Positions 1-7,602 of a stretch of DNA of 33,240 bases are shown one piece after another. Location of the stretch: assembly GCA_013288845.1 (NCBI GenBank), contig JABDBB010000013.1, positions 1 through 33,240 of the forward strand. The letters are read 5' to 3'. Made by a program: the position numbers and the translations under genes. The stretch's first letter is position 1. Every line of letters begins with the position of its first letter. The notes beneath the pieces are model-generated. The model saw only the letters and a program-made list of their open reading frames with translations, was not told the origin of the DNA and searched no databases. The DNA is from Chlamydiota bacterium. Lineage in GTDB: Bacteria; Chlamydiota; Chlamydiia; Chlamydiales; Criblamydiaceae.

Positions 1-65
1 AAGTTTCCCCTTTTGTAACGTGTGAAAGAATCGGTGACATGCAATTAGAAAAATAAAATATTTTC

Positions 66-94
66 TTGTCAAAAGCATATCTTGTGATTAAGAT
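66..94 (+). promoter_or_regulatory. Candidate sigma70-type promoter
   Basis: TTGTCA at 66-71 and TAAGAT at 89-94 are separated by 17 bases and lie about 70 bases before the ATG at 162. Spacing and hexamers fit a housekeeping promoter. The region is AT-rich, so a chance match is possible. Nothing else is recognisable in the first 160 bases. Confidence 0.4.
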
Positions 95-161
95 AACCGG
101 TAAGAAAAATTCTTGAACAAGCTCGAAAACATATTTTTAAACTATGGAGATTAATTATTTT

Positions 162-522
162 ATGAAGCGAACATACTTTTTTTTCTGTAATCTTATTTTT
201 TTTTGCATTCTATTTAAATAGTGCCCTCGCATTACCTCCAATCGAAAATCACCTAGGAAATAGTCAAAAATTATACGTCAATCCCGGTGATTTGTTAATT
301 TCTGAAACCGGATTTTTTTTAATCGGAGCTCATGAGCTTATTCCTCTAAAGAAAGTAGAGATCGATGAATATGGCTTCCATGTTGAAACTAAAAAAAATC
401 CGGAAATAGGACCTATAAAAGAACCAACATGTCATAATGGTCATCCAATTTATCATAAAGATTGTGCCGGTTGCGCTAATTGGTGGTGTCTTTTTCGATG
501 TAAGTGTTATTCTCCTTGGTAA
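162..522 (+). pseudogene. Small cysteine-rich exported protein, frameshifted in its signal peptide
   Basis: From the ATG at 162 (GGAG about 12 bases upstream) the frame reads MKRTYFFF and stops at a TAG at 219-221. The +1 frame is open from 166 to 522 and continues as a normal signal peptide, with a hydrophobic run ending ...LNSALA and then LPPIENH. The two frames meet in a run of eight T (177-184). With seven T the gene would encode about 119 residues: a signal peptide with likely cleavage after ALA, then a mature part ending in a Cys/His/Trp-rich tail (HKDCAGCANWWC...CKC). I recognise no family. The next gene, also exported, starts 27 bases downstream, so the pair may be an operon. The shift may be true inactivation, slippage-based phase variation or a sequencing error. 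A TTG start at 292 would give only 76 residues and no export signal. Confidence 0.5.
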
Positions 523-549
523 TGTAATTTAATAAAAAGGCACCGGAAC

Positions 550-2382
550 ATGTTCTTAAAAACTATTTCTTTATCGATCGCTTTAATATTTTCTGTCTTT
601 TGTCACGGAGTAACAGTCGGGCAAAATCAAACTATTGTGTTGGACCGATTTTTTCGAACGATGCTGCTTGAATCAGAAGGCGGTTATGTTCTTTTTGATA
701 AAAAACCTGTATGTATCAATGGATTTTATGTAGTGGATCAATTCTATGGAGAAAACGCAAGGCATAAAGAAACTGTAGATTTACGGGCAGGGGCCGAGGA
801 ATGGAAAAAGATTTTACCCATACATAATAATATTATCATTCATGTAAAAAATAAAGAAGATAGCGATGTAAAAAATCATTTCCACATTTTATTCATAAAT
901 AAAAAATTATTTTTGAAAACTGTTCAAGATAATATAATTTTATTTCAATATATTTTAGGCCCTTCGGTAACTCCTGAAGGACTATTAAGCAAATTAATAG
1001 ATCCAAATGAGACTTTCCATTCAGTCTTAAAAAGTAATAAAGTACTTATTGGAATTATCCTAGGATTTGGAACGCAAAATTCCTTGTATGGAAGCCGTGT
1101 AGAACTTCTACAAGAGTCTTTGCAATCTACTGAACACCCTCCTTTGAAAACCGGATTATTAGAAAACAAAAAAATGAATAACTTTTTTAAAGAGATTATA
1201 TTGTTTATACGCCCTTCTAATAATCCGTCAGCACTTCATTTACAACCAAGTTTTTCATATTCTTCAACTAAAGACGAAATAAATGATTTGATAAGCCGTA
1301 TGGATGTATCCTCTACACAATTATCCCAAAATCGCCCTTACTTTATTTTTGGCAAATTAAATAAAGATAAAGAAACAGTTTCATTAATTAATGATTTAGA
1401 AAAAACTCAACAGGAAATTACTTCATTACTTTCCTCTAAGAACTTTCTCAAAGATGTCCTGCAAATGATTTTTCCTGATGAGAAAATAGAAATAAATTTA
1501 AATTCTTCAGGCAATACGAACAATGTTTTTACTGAGGCGGATTTAAAATTATTACCCTCAATTGTTGCGATGAATATTTTAGATAGCACTCAAAGTGAGG
1601 ATGATGACTTTTTGCAAGGCCTCATTTCCGGTATGAAAGATGCTGATGCAAAATTAAATAGGCGTTTTGATGATCCGGGTTTGTATAGGAAGCTTAAAGT
1701 TTTAAAGAGTGCGCAGGATAATATTAAGCAAGCAGATCTCTTTTTTTTAAAATTAGAGCAAGACAAAAACCTAAAATGTATTACCCCAAAAAAATTGTAT
1801 TATCAATGCTTAGAAGAAGGTTTGGGAGAGGGGTTAAATAATCCAACAAAAGTCACAATTCATTGTAAGATTGAAACACCAAATTCTTTGCCTATTATTG
1901 ATACATGGAAAAAAAATCAACCGTTGGAGATAAACTTAAATAATGCAATTTCCGGGTTTGTTTTGGGGATGCAAGGTATGAAAAGAGGGGAAATAAGAGA
2001 ACTATTCATTCACCCTTCTATGGGTTATGGCATTTATACTTTATTGGATAAAGGAATTTATCTTAAAGCACGTGTAGAACTAATTTCATTTCATCAAGAC
2101 AGTGAAGCCCCTCTACCTGTCTCAATCCCGTCTTTTGATTTTGATGATGATTTAAAGATTTTAAAGAATAATGATTTGGCTGAGGCGTCTAAAATTGAAG
2201 GGTATATTCGAGGATATGCCATATGGACTCATTATAAGAAAGCTAATTTATATTCTCTTGAAGAAATTTTACAAATCATAGATTCAGATAAATTTGATGA
2301 ACATATCATTACTTATGAATTGCAAGAAAGTCAAGATTTACTCAATCGCCTTCACCGATATATTTATCACAACTTGCAATAA
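550..2382 (+). CDS. Exported protein with C-terminal FKBP/Mip-like peptidyl-prolyl isomerase domain
   Basis: This 610-residue protein begins with a signal peptide (MFLKTISLSIALIFSVFCHG). Residues about 410-520 follow the FKBP fold in order: KKLYYQCLEEGLGEG, a VTIH strand, a hydrophobic FVLGMQGMKRGEIREL segment matching the family's V-I-x-G-W-x-x-x-L-x-x-M-x-x-G-E, then a P-S-M-G-Y-G motif (family: P-x-x-x-A-Y-G) and a closing ARVELISF strand. The Trp on the floor of the FKBP active site is replaced, so isomerase activity is doubtful. The first 400 residues match nothing I know, apart from a glycine-rich patch (LIGIILGFGTQNSLYG) and a helical stretch before the domain that recalls Mip dimerisation helices. 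Mip-type proteins are common in chlamydiae and legionellae. It probably acts in the periplasm or on the cell surface. It follows the short exported gene by 27 bases. Confidence 0.6.
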   Translation: MFLKTISLSIALIFSVFCHGVTVGQNQTIVLDRFFRTMLLESEGGYVLFDKKPVCINGFYVVDQFYGENARHKETVDLRAGAEEWKKILPIHNNIIIHVKNKEDSDVKNHFHILFINKKLFLKTVQDNIILFQYILGPSVTPEGLLSKLIDPNETFHSVLKSNKVLIGIILGFGTQNSLYGSRVELLQESLQSTEHPPLKTGLLENKKMNNFFKEIILFIRPSNNPSALHLQPSFSYSSTKDEINDLISRMDVSSTQLSQNRPYFIFGKLNKDKETVSLINDLEKTQQEITSLLSSKNFLKDVLQMIFPDEKIEINLNSSGNTNNVFTEADLKLLPSIVAMNILDSTQSEDDDFLQGLISGMKDADAKLNRRFDDPGLYRKLKVLKSAQDNIKQADLFFLKLEQDKNLKCITPKKLYYQCLEEGLGEGLNNPTKVTIHCKIETPNSLPIIDTWKKNQPLEINLNNAISGFVLGMQGMKRGEIRELFIHPSMGYGIYTLLDKGIYLKARVELISFHQDSEAPLPVSIPSFDFDDDLKILKNNDLAEASKIEGYIRGYAIWTHYKKANLYSLEEILQIIDSDKFDEHIITYELQESQDLLNRLHRYIYHNLQ

Positions 2383-2416
2383 CCTGACCCGGGTAATGCT
2401 AGACAATAGGTTTCTA

Positions 2417-2441
2417 TAAATAATTAATAGTTAATTATTTA
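2417..2441. repeat. AT-only hairpin
   Basis: Eleven bases (TAAATAATTAA, 2417-2427) are followed by TAG and then their exact reverse complement (2431-2441). It sits 35 bases after the stop of the FKBP-like gene. It could form a weak transcript 3' hairpin but has no T tail. Confidence 0.45.
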
Positions 2442-2460
2442 GGTTAACAAAAATTTAAAC

Positions 2461-2530
2461 TCGCGCAGCGGTTTGGAGTGCAGTGACTCGTCACCGCTTT
2501 GGCCTCGCATCGACTTGTCGATGCGTTTTT
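2461..2530. repeat. Palindromic intergenic repeat, copy 1, ending in a terminator-like hairpin
   Basis: This block contains two hairpins. The first is around GTGACTCGTCAC (2482-2493). The second has a 9-base stem, CGCATCGAC at 2506-2514 and its complement at 2517-2525, followed by TTTTT at 2526-2530, and looks like a factor-independent terminator. Positions 2471-2501 match 9146-9176 with two mismatches, and the match continues through the second hairpin and into the umuC fragment. The flanking CGCGCAGCG also recurs beside copy 2. It is a dispersed element, of which two copies are visible here. Confidence 0.75.
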
Positions 2531-2551
2531 AAAAACTTAGAGAAGTAATAT

Positions 2552-2926
2552 ATGAACGAATTTCTGAATATCTATAAAAACAAAATAACGCTTAAACCGA
2601 CTTCCTACAGTCCGGCTCTCATTGAATATGCCAAGGCAGCTCTCAATCAAATATATTGTGAAAAATCTGCCTATAGGAAATGCGGAGTCATTTTAGGCGG
2701 TCTTATTTCCGAAAAATGTTATCAACCGGATCTTTTTTCTAAAGCCAACATGGGAGAGGACCACAAAAAAATGATGAACCTTATCGATAGCATCAACGGT
2801 TCCTACAAAAAAAAAGCGATTCAATTTGCTGCAGAGGGCTTTGCAAAACCGTGGCAAATGAAACAAAATGATAAATCACCTCGCTACACTACAAAATGGG
2901 ACGAAATTCTTATCATTTCCAACTAA
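2552..2926 (+). pseudogene. umuC: 3' fragment of umuC (Y-family DNA polymerase V subunit)
   Basis: The 124 residues correspond to the extreme C-terminus of UmuC: a SITL-like strand (NKITLKP), an AALNQIY helix, RKCGVILGGLI, a QPDLFSKA segment, then LIDSINGSYKKKAIQFAAEG and the typical ending SPRYTTKWDEIL. Full UmuC is about 420 residues. The palm, fingers, thumb and most of the little-finger domain are missing, so this cannot be a polymerase. The fragment begins directly after the palindromic repeat, and the same junction (repeat, then the NEFLNIYK codons) recurs at 9229, so the truncation predates or accompanies spread of the repeat. The ATG at 2552 is probably an internal Met. Whether it is translated is unknown. 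Confidence 0.75.
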
Positions 2927-3064
2927 GAGGAATTCAAACTCGGGCTCGGATCTTTTTATAATTAAAAAATAATTCCATCTTTTTAATATATTTTAGTATA
3001 CTTAATCAATAATTAATATTTTTTATGTATAGTTAAGAATTATTAATTTTAAAAAGAAAATCCT

Positions 3065-3958
3065 ATGACTATAATAAATTCAAACCAAACCCCTTTAAAT
3101 GAAGAGACTATTTTGGTTAACAATCAGGAAATAGTCATCGGCGAAATCCCTATATTTAATCGTGATACAAAGGAAATTTTTGAAAAAACGGGATCGAATG
3201 TCCCCGATTTAAATATGAAAATAAATAAAAAAGCAAAAAAATTAGTTTGCCTTGTGAAGGCTCTTAAAGATGCAGAAAAAAATCCTATCAGAGATAAAAC
3301 AATCGGAATTATTTCTAATTTATTACAGCTATCTCTGATTGTTGCTGTTGTCGCTTTAGGTATTTTACTAATGGCGGGGGGCGTTGCTTGTCTTGCAAGT
3401 CTGTCTCCTCTTATTTTGGCTTTGGGAATAGTAATACTTGGTACAGTTCCGGTTTTTGTGGTAGGAGTTCCTCCCTTAATTTGTATTGTGTTAAGTATGA
3501 TAAACGTAGAATTCTACCACCGTTCTCAGTTATCATTTAACTTTTCAAACAAAAAAAACGTGGATATGTTTCCATTTTTCAATCCTCTGTTGCCGATATT
3601 TGAAGGATTCGGAAAAATTCAGAGATTGAAAGAAAAAATCGGGAGATACCAAAAGAAAATCGAAGCTGCATTTTCCTCATACAGCACATTTTTTCAGAAT
3701 TCGGAGAACTTGCAAATGAATTTGCTGAATAAAGTGAACGCAAATACGAGATATATCAATACCAAAACTGATATGCTCCTTTTGAATCAGAATAATATAA
3801 CACTGAAAGTTCAATCTAAGTATGAAACCGAAATAGCTGATGCAAAAACAGAAATAAAGAGGTTCGATTTAGCGTGCAAGGATTTGAATAGAGGAATTGA
3901 ATTTTATTCAAGATTTACACCTATGAAGGCAGAGCCGAAATTGGAAAATGCCGCTTAA
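3065..3958 (+). CDS. Inclusion-membrane (Inc)-like protein with two hydrophobic lobes and a coiled coil
   Basis: The protein has 297 residues. Residues about 80-150 form one long hydrophobic block of two adjacent membrane segments separated by a short Ser/Pro turn (CLASLSPLILA), the bilobed pattern that defines chlamydial Inc proteins. The N-terminal 75 residues are hydrophilic with no signal peptide, as expected for a type III secretion substrate. Residues about 180-290 are charged and heptad-like (RLKEKIGRYQKKIEAAF onward), predicting a coiled coil like that of IncA. If so, it would be secreted into the inclusion membrane with both ends facing the host cytosol. Inc proteins share architecture rather than sequence, so this is a call by architecture only. 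The ribosome binding site is weak. It converges on the biotin operon with only 15 bases between stops. Confidence 0.5.
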   Translation: MTIINSNQTPLNEETILVNNQEIVIGEIPIFNRDTKEIFEKTGSNVPDLNMKINKKAKKLVCLVKALKDAEKNPIRDKTIGIISNLLQLSLIVAVVALGILLMAGGVACLASLSPLILALGIVILGTVPVFVVGVPPLICIVLSMINVEFYHRSQLSFNFSNKKNVDMFPFFNPLLPIFEGFGKIQRLKEKIGRYQKKIEAAFSSYSTFFQNSENLQMNLLNKVNANTRYINTKTDMLLLNQNNITLKVQSKYETEIADAKTEIKRFDLACKDLNRGIEFYSRFTPMKAEPKLENAA

Positions 3959-3973
3959 ACTAAAATAAACGGG

Positions 3974-4603
3974 TTAAATTAATAACGACCGGTTTATAGA
4001 AAGAATCCATTTTTTACAAAGATCCCCCTCTAAAGTGCATATTTTTTTGGCATGTAAAAAACCTGATGAGAGTTTATTAATTCCCTCATGCATCTCTCTG
4101 AGGTGTTCTTTTTCTTCGAGCAGGATCGATTTGATAGTCACTTTGGATCCGTATTTTTTTAAAATTTCATGGTAAATCGGATACATTTCTTCGGCCCGTA
4201 ATTCAATCGCGTAGGTGACGAGAAGGTAGGCGATCTCTTTAATTGCGCTTTTATTAAATCCGGCTGATTTAAGATACCGGCAAGTCTGTAAATCGAGAGA
4301 GGATAAATAATGTAAGGTTGCTGTTCCGCCCAGTATAAACGGATTCGCATAGGTGTCCGGAGTATGAGAGATAACTCTTTTTATCTGTTTCTTTAGATAA
4401 TGGGCATGACGAAATTCTTCGGCTGCATGTTTTAGCACCTCTTCTTTTACCAAGGTCGGATGTTCGCAAGCGGCAATTTTTCGGGCTCCGGAATTTTCCA
4501 TATAAGAAAGGGTATTGAGCCATTTGGCATGCAGATCGGGTGAAGGGACTATTACAGTAAGAAATTGTTTAATAGAATCGGAAAACGAAATAAATCCGCT
4601 CAT
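3974..4603 (-). CDS. Ferritin-like putative di-iron protein, fifth gene of the biotin operon
   Basis: This 209-residue, largely helical protein has no signal peptide. Candidate metal ligands fall in the ferritin-like order: Glu36 in helix 1, E63-x-x-H66 (EEFRH) in helix 2, Glu134 or Glu138 (YAIELRAEEMY) in helix 3, and E164-x-x-H167 (EEKEHL) in helix 4. The full two-Glu-x-x-His set suggests a working di-iron site for O2 chemistry rather than iron storage. Its ATG overlaps the bioA stop by four bases, behind a good ribosome site (GAGGAA), so it is translated together with biotin enzymes. No bioC, bioH, bioW, bioI or bioZ is visible, so I infer a role in biotin supply, perhaps making or trimming the pimelate precursor. 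Alternatives are a tRNA-hydroxylase-like enzyme or an unrelated oxidase. No precise family is recognised. Confidence 0.65.
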   Translation of the reverse strand: MSGFISFSDSIKQFLTVIVPSPDLHAKWLNTLSYMENSGARKIAACEHPTLVKEEVLKHAAEEFRHAHYLKKQIKRVISHTPDTYANPFILGGTATLHYLSSLDLQTCRYLKSAGFNKSAIKEIAYLLVTYAIELRAEEMYPIYHEILKKYGSKVTIKSILLEEKEHLREMHEGINKLSSGFLHAKKICTLEGDLCKKWILSINRSLLI

Positions 4604-5889
4604 AATATTTCCTCAAGGGTTAAAATAATTTGATCATAAATAAAAGTGAGTTCTTGAGATGTGATGCAATAAGGGGGCATTACATATAATACATTGCCTA
4701 AAGGGCGAAGGAGGATCTCTTTACTTAAAAAAAAATGATATAGCCGGTCTCGGATCGATTGAAAATAAGAGGAATTATTTGTCTTAGATTCCAAGGCCAA
4801 AATAGTTCCTAAACTTTCGCATCTTTTCAATTTTTGATGAGCTTTTACTATTTGACAAAATTTTTTGTGATGCTCTGCGATCATTTTTCTTTGTTGTATA
4901 CAGGTTTCTTTCAATAAGAGATCCAGGCTTGCAAGAGCACAGCAACAGGCTATGGGATTTCCGGTATAGGAATGTCCGTGTAAAAAAGCGGTCTGCAATT
5001 CGGGTCCGAGAAAGGCATCATAAATTTTTTCTGTGCAACCGGTAACTCCTAAAGGTAGAAATCCACCTGTCAATCCTTTAGAAAGGCAGAATATATCCGG
5101 TTTTTCTTCCAACTGACTGCAGGCAAAAAGCGTTCCTGTCCTGCCGAATCCTGTCATCACTTCATCTGCAATTGTCAGCACATTGTGCTCTCTGCAATAT
5201 CTGATGAGTTCATTTAATCCTTCCGGTGGGTAGATAATCATGCCGGCCGATCCGAGTATAAGCGGTTCAAAAATAAAGCAGGCTGAAGTTCCTTTGTTTA
5301 TAATCGCTTTAAGTTGTGATAAAGAATGTTCTTCTTGTCCTTTTAACGGCGGATCAATCAATTCTGTTTCAAAGAGATGTTTTTGAAAGGGCCTGTTGAA
5401 GTCATTTTTTCCGGATACAGACATCGCGCCGAAAGTATCTCCGTGATAACCGTTTTTAAAACAAATGATTTTGCTTTTAACGGTCTTAGGATTTTTATTA
5501 TACCAATATTGCAGAGCTATTTTTAGCGCTATTTCTACGGAGGTCGCTCCGTTATCGGAATAAAATATTTTTGACATAGCTCCGGGGAGGATGGCAATGA
5601 GGCGAGAGGCGAGTTCTGCAGCGGGAGAATGAGTAAAATCGGCAAAGATCACATGCTCCAATTGTGCTGCCTGTGCTGCAATTTTTTCTACAATATAAGG
5701 ATGAGAATGTCCGTGAAGATTCACCCACCAGGAAGAAATTCCGTCTAAATAACGACGTCCGTCTTCACTATAAAGATAGACACCCTCTCCTCTAACAATA
5801 GGGATAGGCGGCCGGGCCGTTTGCATTTGTGTAAAAGGATGCCAAATATAGGCGCGATCTTTTTCAATTATAGAGTCGGTCGAGTCCAT
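4600..5889 (-). CDS. bioA: Adenosylmethionine--8-amino-7-oxononanoate aminotransferase
   Basis: BioA transfers the amino group of S-adenosylmethionine to 8-amino-7-oxononanoate (KAPA), giving 7,8-diaminopelargonate, the third step of biotin ring assembly in the cytosol. The 429 residues match the usual family length. Visible marks include YIWHPFTQM near the N-terminus, SSWWVNLHGHSHP (substrate-site aromatics), FYSDNGATSVE, NGYHGDTFGAMS, the PLP-binding DEVMTGFGRTG segment and the catalytic lysine in CLSKGLTGG. The start ATG lies 22 bases inside the end of bioD. An AAAGG about 11 bases upstream is the best ribosome site. Its stop overlaps the ferritin-like gene by four bases, so it sits in the middle of one overlapping transcription unit. 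Confidence 0.96.
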   Translation of the reverse strand: MDSTDSIIEKDRAYIWHPFTQMQTARPPIPIVRGEGVYLYSEDGRRYLDGISSWWVNLHGHSHPYIVEKIAAQAAQLEHVIFADFTHSPAAELASRLIAILPGAMSKIFYSDNGATSVEIALKIALQYWYNKNPKTVKSKIICFKNGYHGDTFGAMSVSGKNDFNRPFQKHLFETELIDPPLKGQEEHSLSQLKAIINKGTSACFIFEPLILGSAGMIIYPPEGLNELIRYCREHNVLTIADEVMTGFGRTGTLFACSQLEEKPDIFCLSKGLTGGFLPLGVTGCTEKIYDAFLGPELQTAFLHGHSYTGNPIACCCALASLDLLLKETCIQQRKMIAEHHKKFCQIVKAHQKLKRCESLGTILALESKTNNSSYFQSIRDRLYHFFLSKEILLRPLGNVLYVMPPYCITSQELTFIYDQIILTLEEIL

Positions 5890-6485
5890 TGTTTTGCATA
5901 CCTTTGGATTATTTTGGGAGTAATCATTGTTTCCGGAAGCAATCTTCCTAAAACGGGAAGTTGGGAAAATTCTAAAATTGCAGCTTCACTGTCCGGATTA
6001 AATTCTCCGTTGAATATGATGCCTGCAATTGAAATATTTCGTTTTTGTAACTCATTGATAGTAAGTAATGTATGGTTTATGCTCCCGACGTAATGCCTCG
6101 AAACAATAATCCATTTGGCATTCCATGCTACAAATAAATCGATAGTCAGATTTTTTTTTGTCAGAGGAACCAACACTCCTCCTACCCCTTCTATAATCAG
6201 CGGTCGGGAGGTTTTCGGAGGAATAATACGGGTTATATCAATCGTAATATTTTCCAATCGTGCTGCATGGTGGGGAGATAAAGGAGCTTTTAAACAATAC
6301 GCCGACGGGTAAATACAATGTTTCTCCGGATCGATCAATTTTTTTACGGTATCGGAATCGAAATTTTCTTCTCCGCCGGATTGCACGGGTTTCCAATAGT
6401 CTCCCTGCAAAAGCGTTGTAAAAATAGCTGATACAATTGTTTTACCTTGATCGGTCCCTGCTCCTGCTATGATGATTTTATTCAA
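5868..6485 (-). CDS. bioD: Dethiobiotin synthetase
   Basis: BioD closes the ureido ring of 7,8-diaminopelargonate with CO2 and ATP to give dethiobiotin. The 205 residues include the P-loop GAGTDQGKT at residues 8-16 and the IEGVGGVLVPL motif that follows the second nucleotide-binding strand. The start is a TTG at 6485. This choice is supported by AAAGGAG placed seven bases before it, inside the last codons of bioF, while no ATG lies at a suitable place. bioF overlaps it by eight bases and bioA begins 22 bases before its stop, so expression is likely coupled on both sides. Confidence 0.93.
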   Translation of the reverse strand: MNKIIIAGAGTDQGKTIVSAIFTTLLQGDYWKPVQSGGEENFDSDTVKKLIDPEKHCIYPSAYCLKAPLSPHHAARLENITIDITRIIPPKTSRPLIIEGVGGVLVPLTKKNLTIDLFVAWNAKWIIVSRHYVGSINHTLLTINELQKRNISIAGIIFNGEFNPDSEAAILEFSQLPVLGRLLPETMITPKIIQRYAKQWTRPTL

Positions 6486-7602
6486 AATTCATCTCCTTTA
6501 TAGATCCAATTTCTTGAAATAATCGAATCAATTCGGATTCGGTATTGAATGCATGCAACGAAATACGCAATATTTCATGTCCTCTGCGTACTGTAGGACT
6601 CGTTAACGGACGAATATCAAATCCGGCATATAGTAATTTTTGAGAAGCCTTTTTGACTTTTTCATTTCCTTTGATCCGGATAGCCTGAATATGCGTTGAA
6701 GATGAATTAGGAAACAAATTTCTAAAAATAGAAATATTTTTTTTGAGCTGAATCCTCTCGTTTTCAAGTCGGGGAAACAGATGATAACCGGATTGAATTG
6801 CGATAAGTGAATGTAAAGGAAGAGCTGTCGTATAAATATATGAATTTGCAAAATTAATGAGGCTTTTTTTTAACAACGGACCTCCTAATACAATCGCTCC
6901 GTGTGCTCCTAAAGCCTTTCCAAAAGTATTCACTTGAGCAAACACCTCTGATGAAAGATTATATTCGTCTACAAGTCCTTTCCCTAAGATACCTGACACC
7001 CCTACCGCATGGGCTTCATCTACAAGGACCCGTGCTCCGTATTTTTTTGCCAAACGGCAAATTTCAGGAAGCGGCGATACCGATCCGTCTGTAGAATAAA
7101 TTGATTCTACACTGATGAATTGATTTCCTCTGCAGGAATTTTTTTTCAACCGATTTTCAAGATGCTCTATATCATTATGCCTAAAAGGGAATGCCTTGGA
7201 TGTACTTAATCGAATTCCCTCACGAATCGATGCATGGACCTCCGAATCGTAGAAAATAATGTCTCTGTCTCCGGCAACGGTCGAAAGCAATCCGATATTT
7301 GCCATATAGCCGCAGTTAAAAATAAGGCCTGTCTCATACCCGTGAAATAAAGCTATGCTTTTTTCCAACTCTTCTGCATACAAAGTATTACCTGTGAGAA
7401 GTCTTGATCCTGTCGATCCGAATAAACAGGATTCAACTCGGCGTCCGCACTCTTCCAAAATACCGGCGGCAAATTTAGGTGATCTCCCTATACCTAAGTA
7501 ATCGTTGGAAGAAAAATCGATGAGATTTTTCCGGAGCTGTAATCCCCTCAAATTTCCTCCGGCTTCCCTTTTTTGCAATTTCTCTTCAAGAGACAAGATC
7601 AT
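6478..7602 (-). CDS. bioF: 8-amino-7-oxononanoate synthase
   Basis: BioF condenses pimeloyl-thioester with L-alanine to form KAPA, the entry step of the conserved part of biotin synthesis. The 374 residues show the alpha-oxoamine synthase signature: FSSNDYLGIG near residue 30, GSTGSRLLTGN, LVDEAHAVGVSG (Asp that contacts the PLP nitrogen) and the PLP lysine in NTFGKALGAHGA. The last motif has Phe where many BioF proteins have Leu. The ATG at 7602 lies inside the last codons of bioB (17-base overlap). BioF fixes what the operon still needs, a pimeloyl thioester. No gene known to make one is visible in this window. Confidence 0.93.
   Translation of the reverse strand: MILSLEEKLQKREAGGNLRGLQLRKNLIDFSSNDYLGIGRSPKFAAGILEECGRRVESCLFGSTGSRLLTGNTLYAEELEKSIALFHGYETGLIFNCGYMANIGLLSTVAGDRDIIFYDSEVHASIREGIRLSTSKAFPFRHNDIEHLENRLKKNSCRGNQFISVESIYSTDGSVSPLPEICRLAKKYGARVLVDEAHAVGVSGILGKGLVDEYNLSSEVFAQVNTFGKALGAHGAIVLGGPLLKKSLINFANSYIYTTALPLHSLIAIQSGYHLFPRLENERIQLKKNISIFRNLFPNSSSTHIQAIRIKGNEKVKKASQKLLYAGFDIRPLTSPTVRRGHEILRISLHAFNTESELIRLFQEIGSIKEMNFE

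Noticed and set aside
2552-2926. Reading the 124-residue ORF as an independent small protein
   Set aside because: It matches only the C-terminal end of UmuC and starts at a repeat junction, so a gene fragment explains it better.
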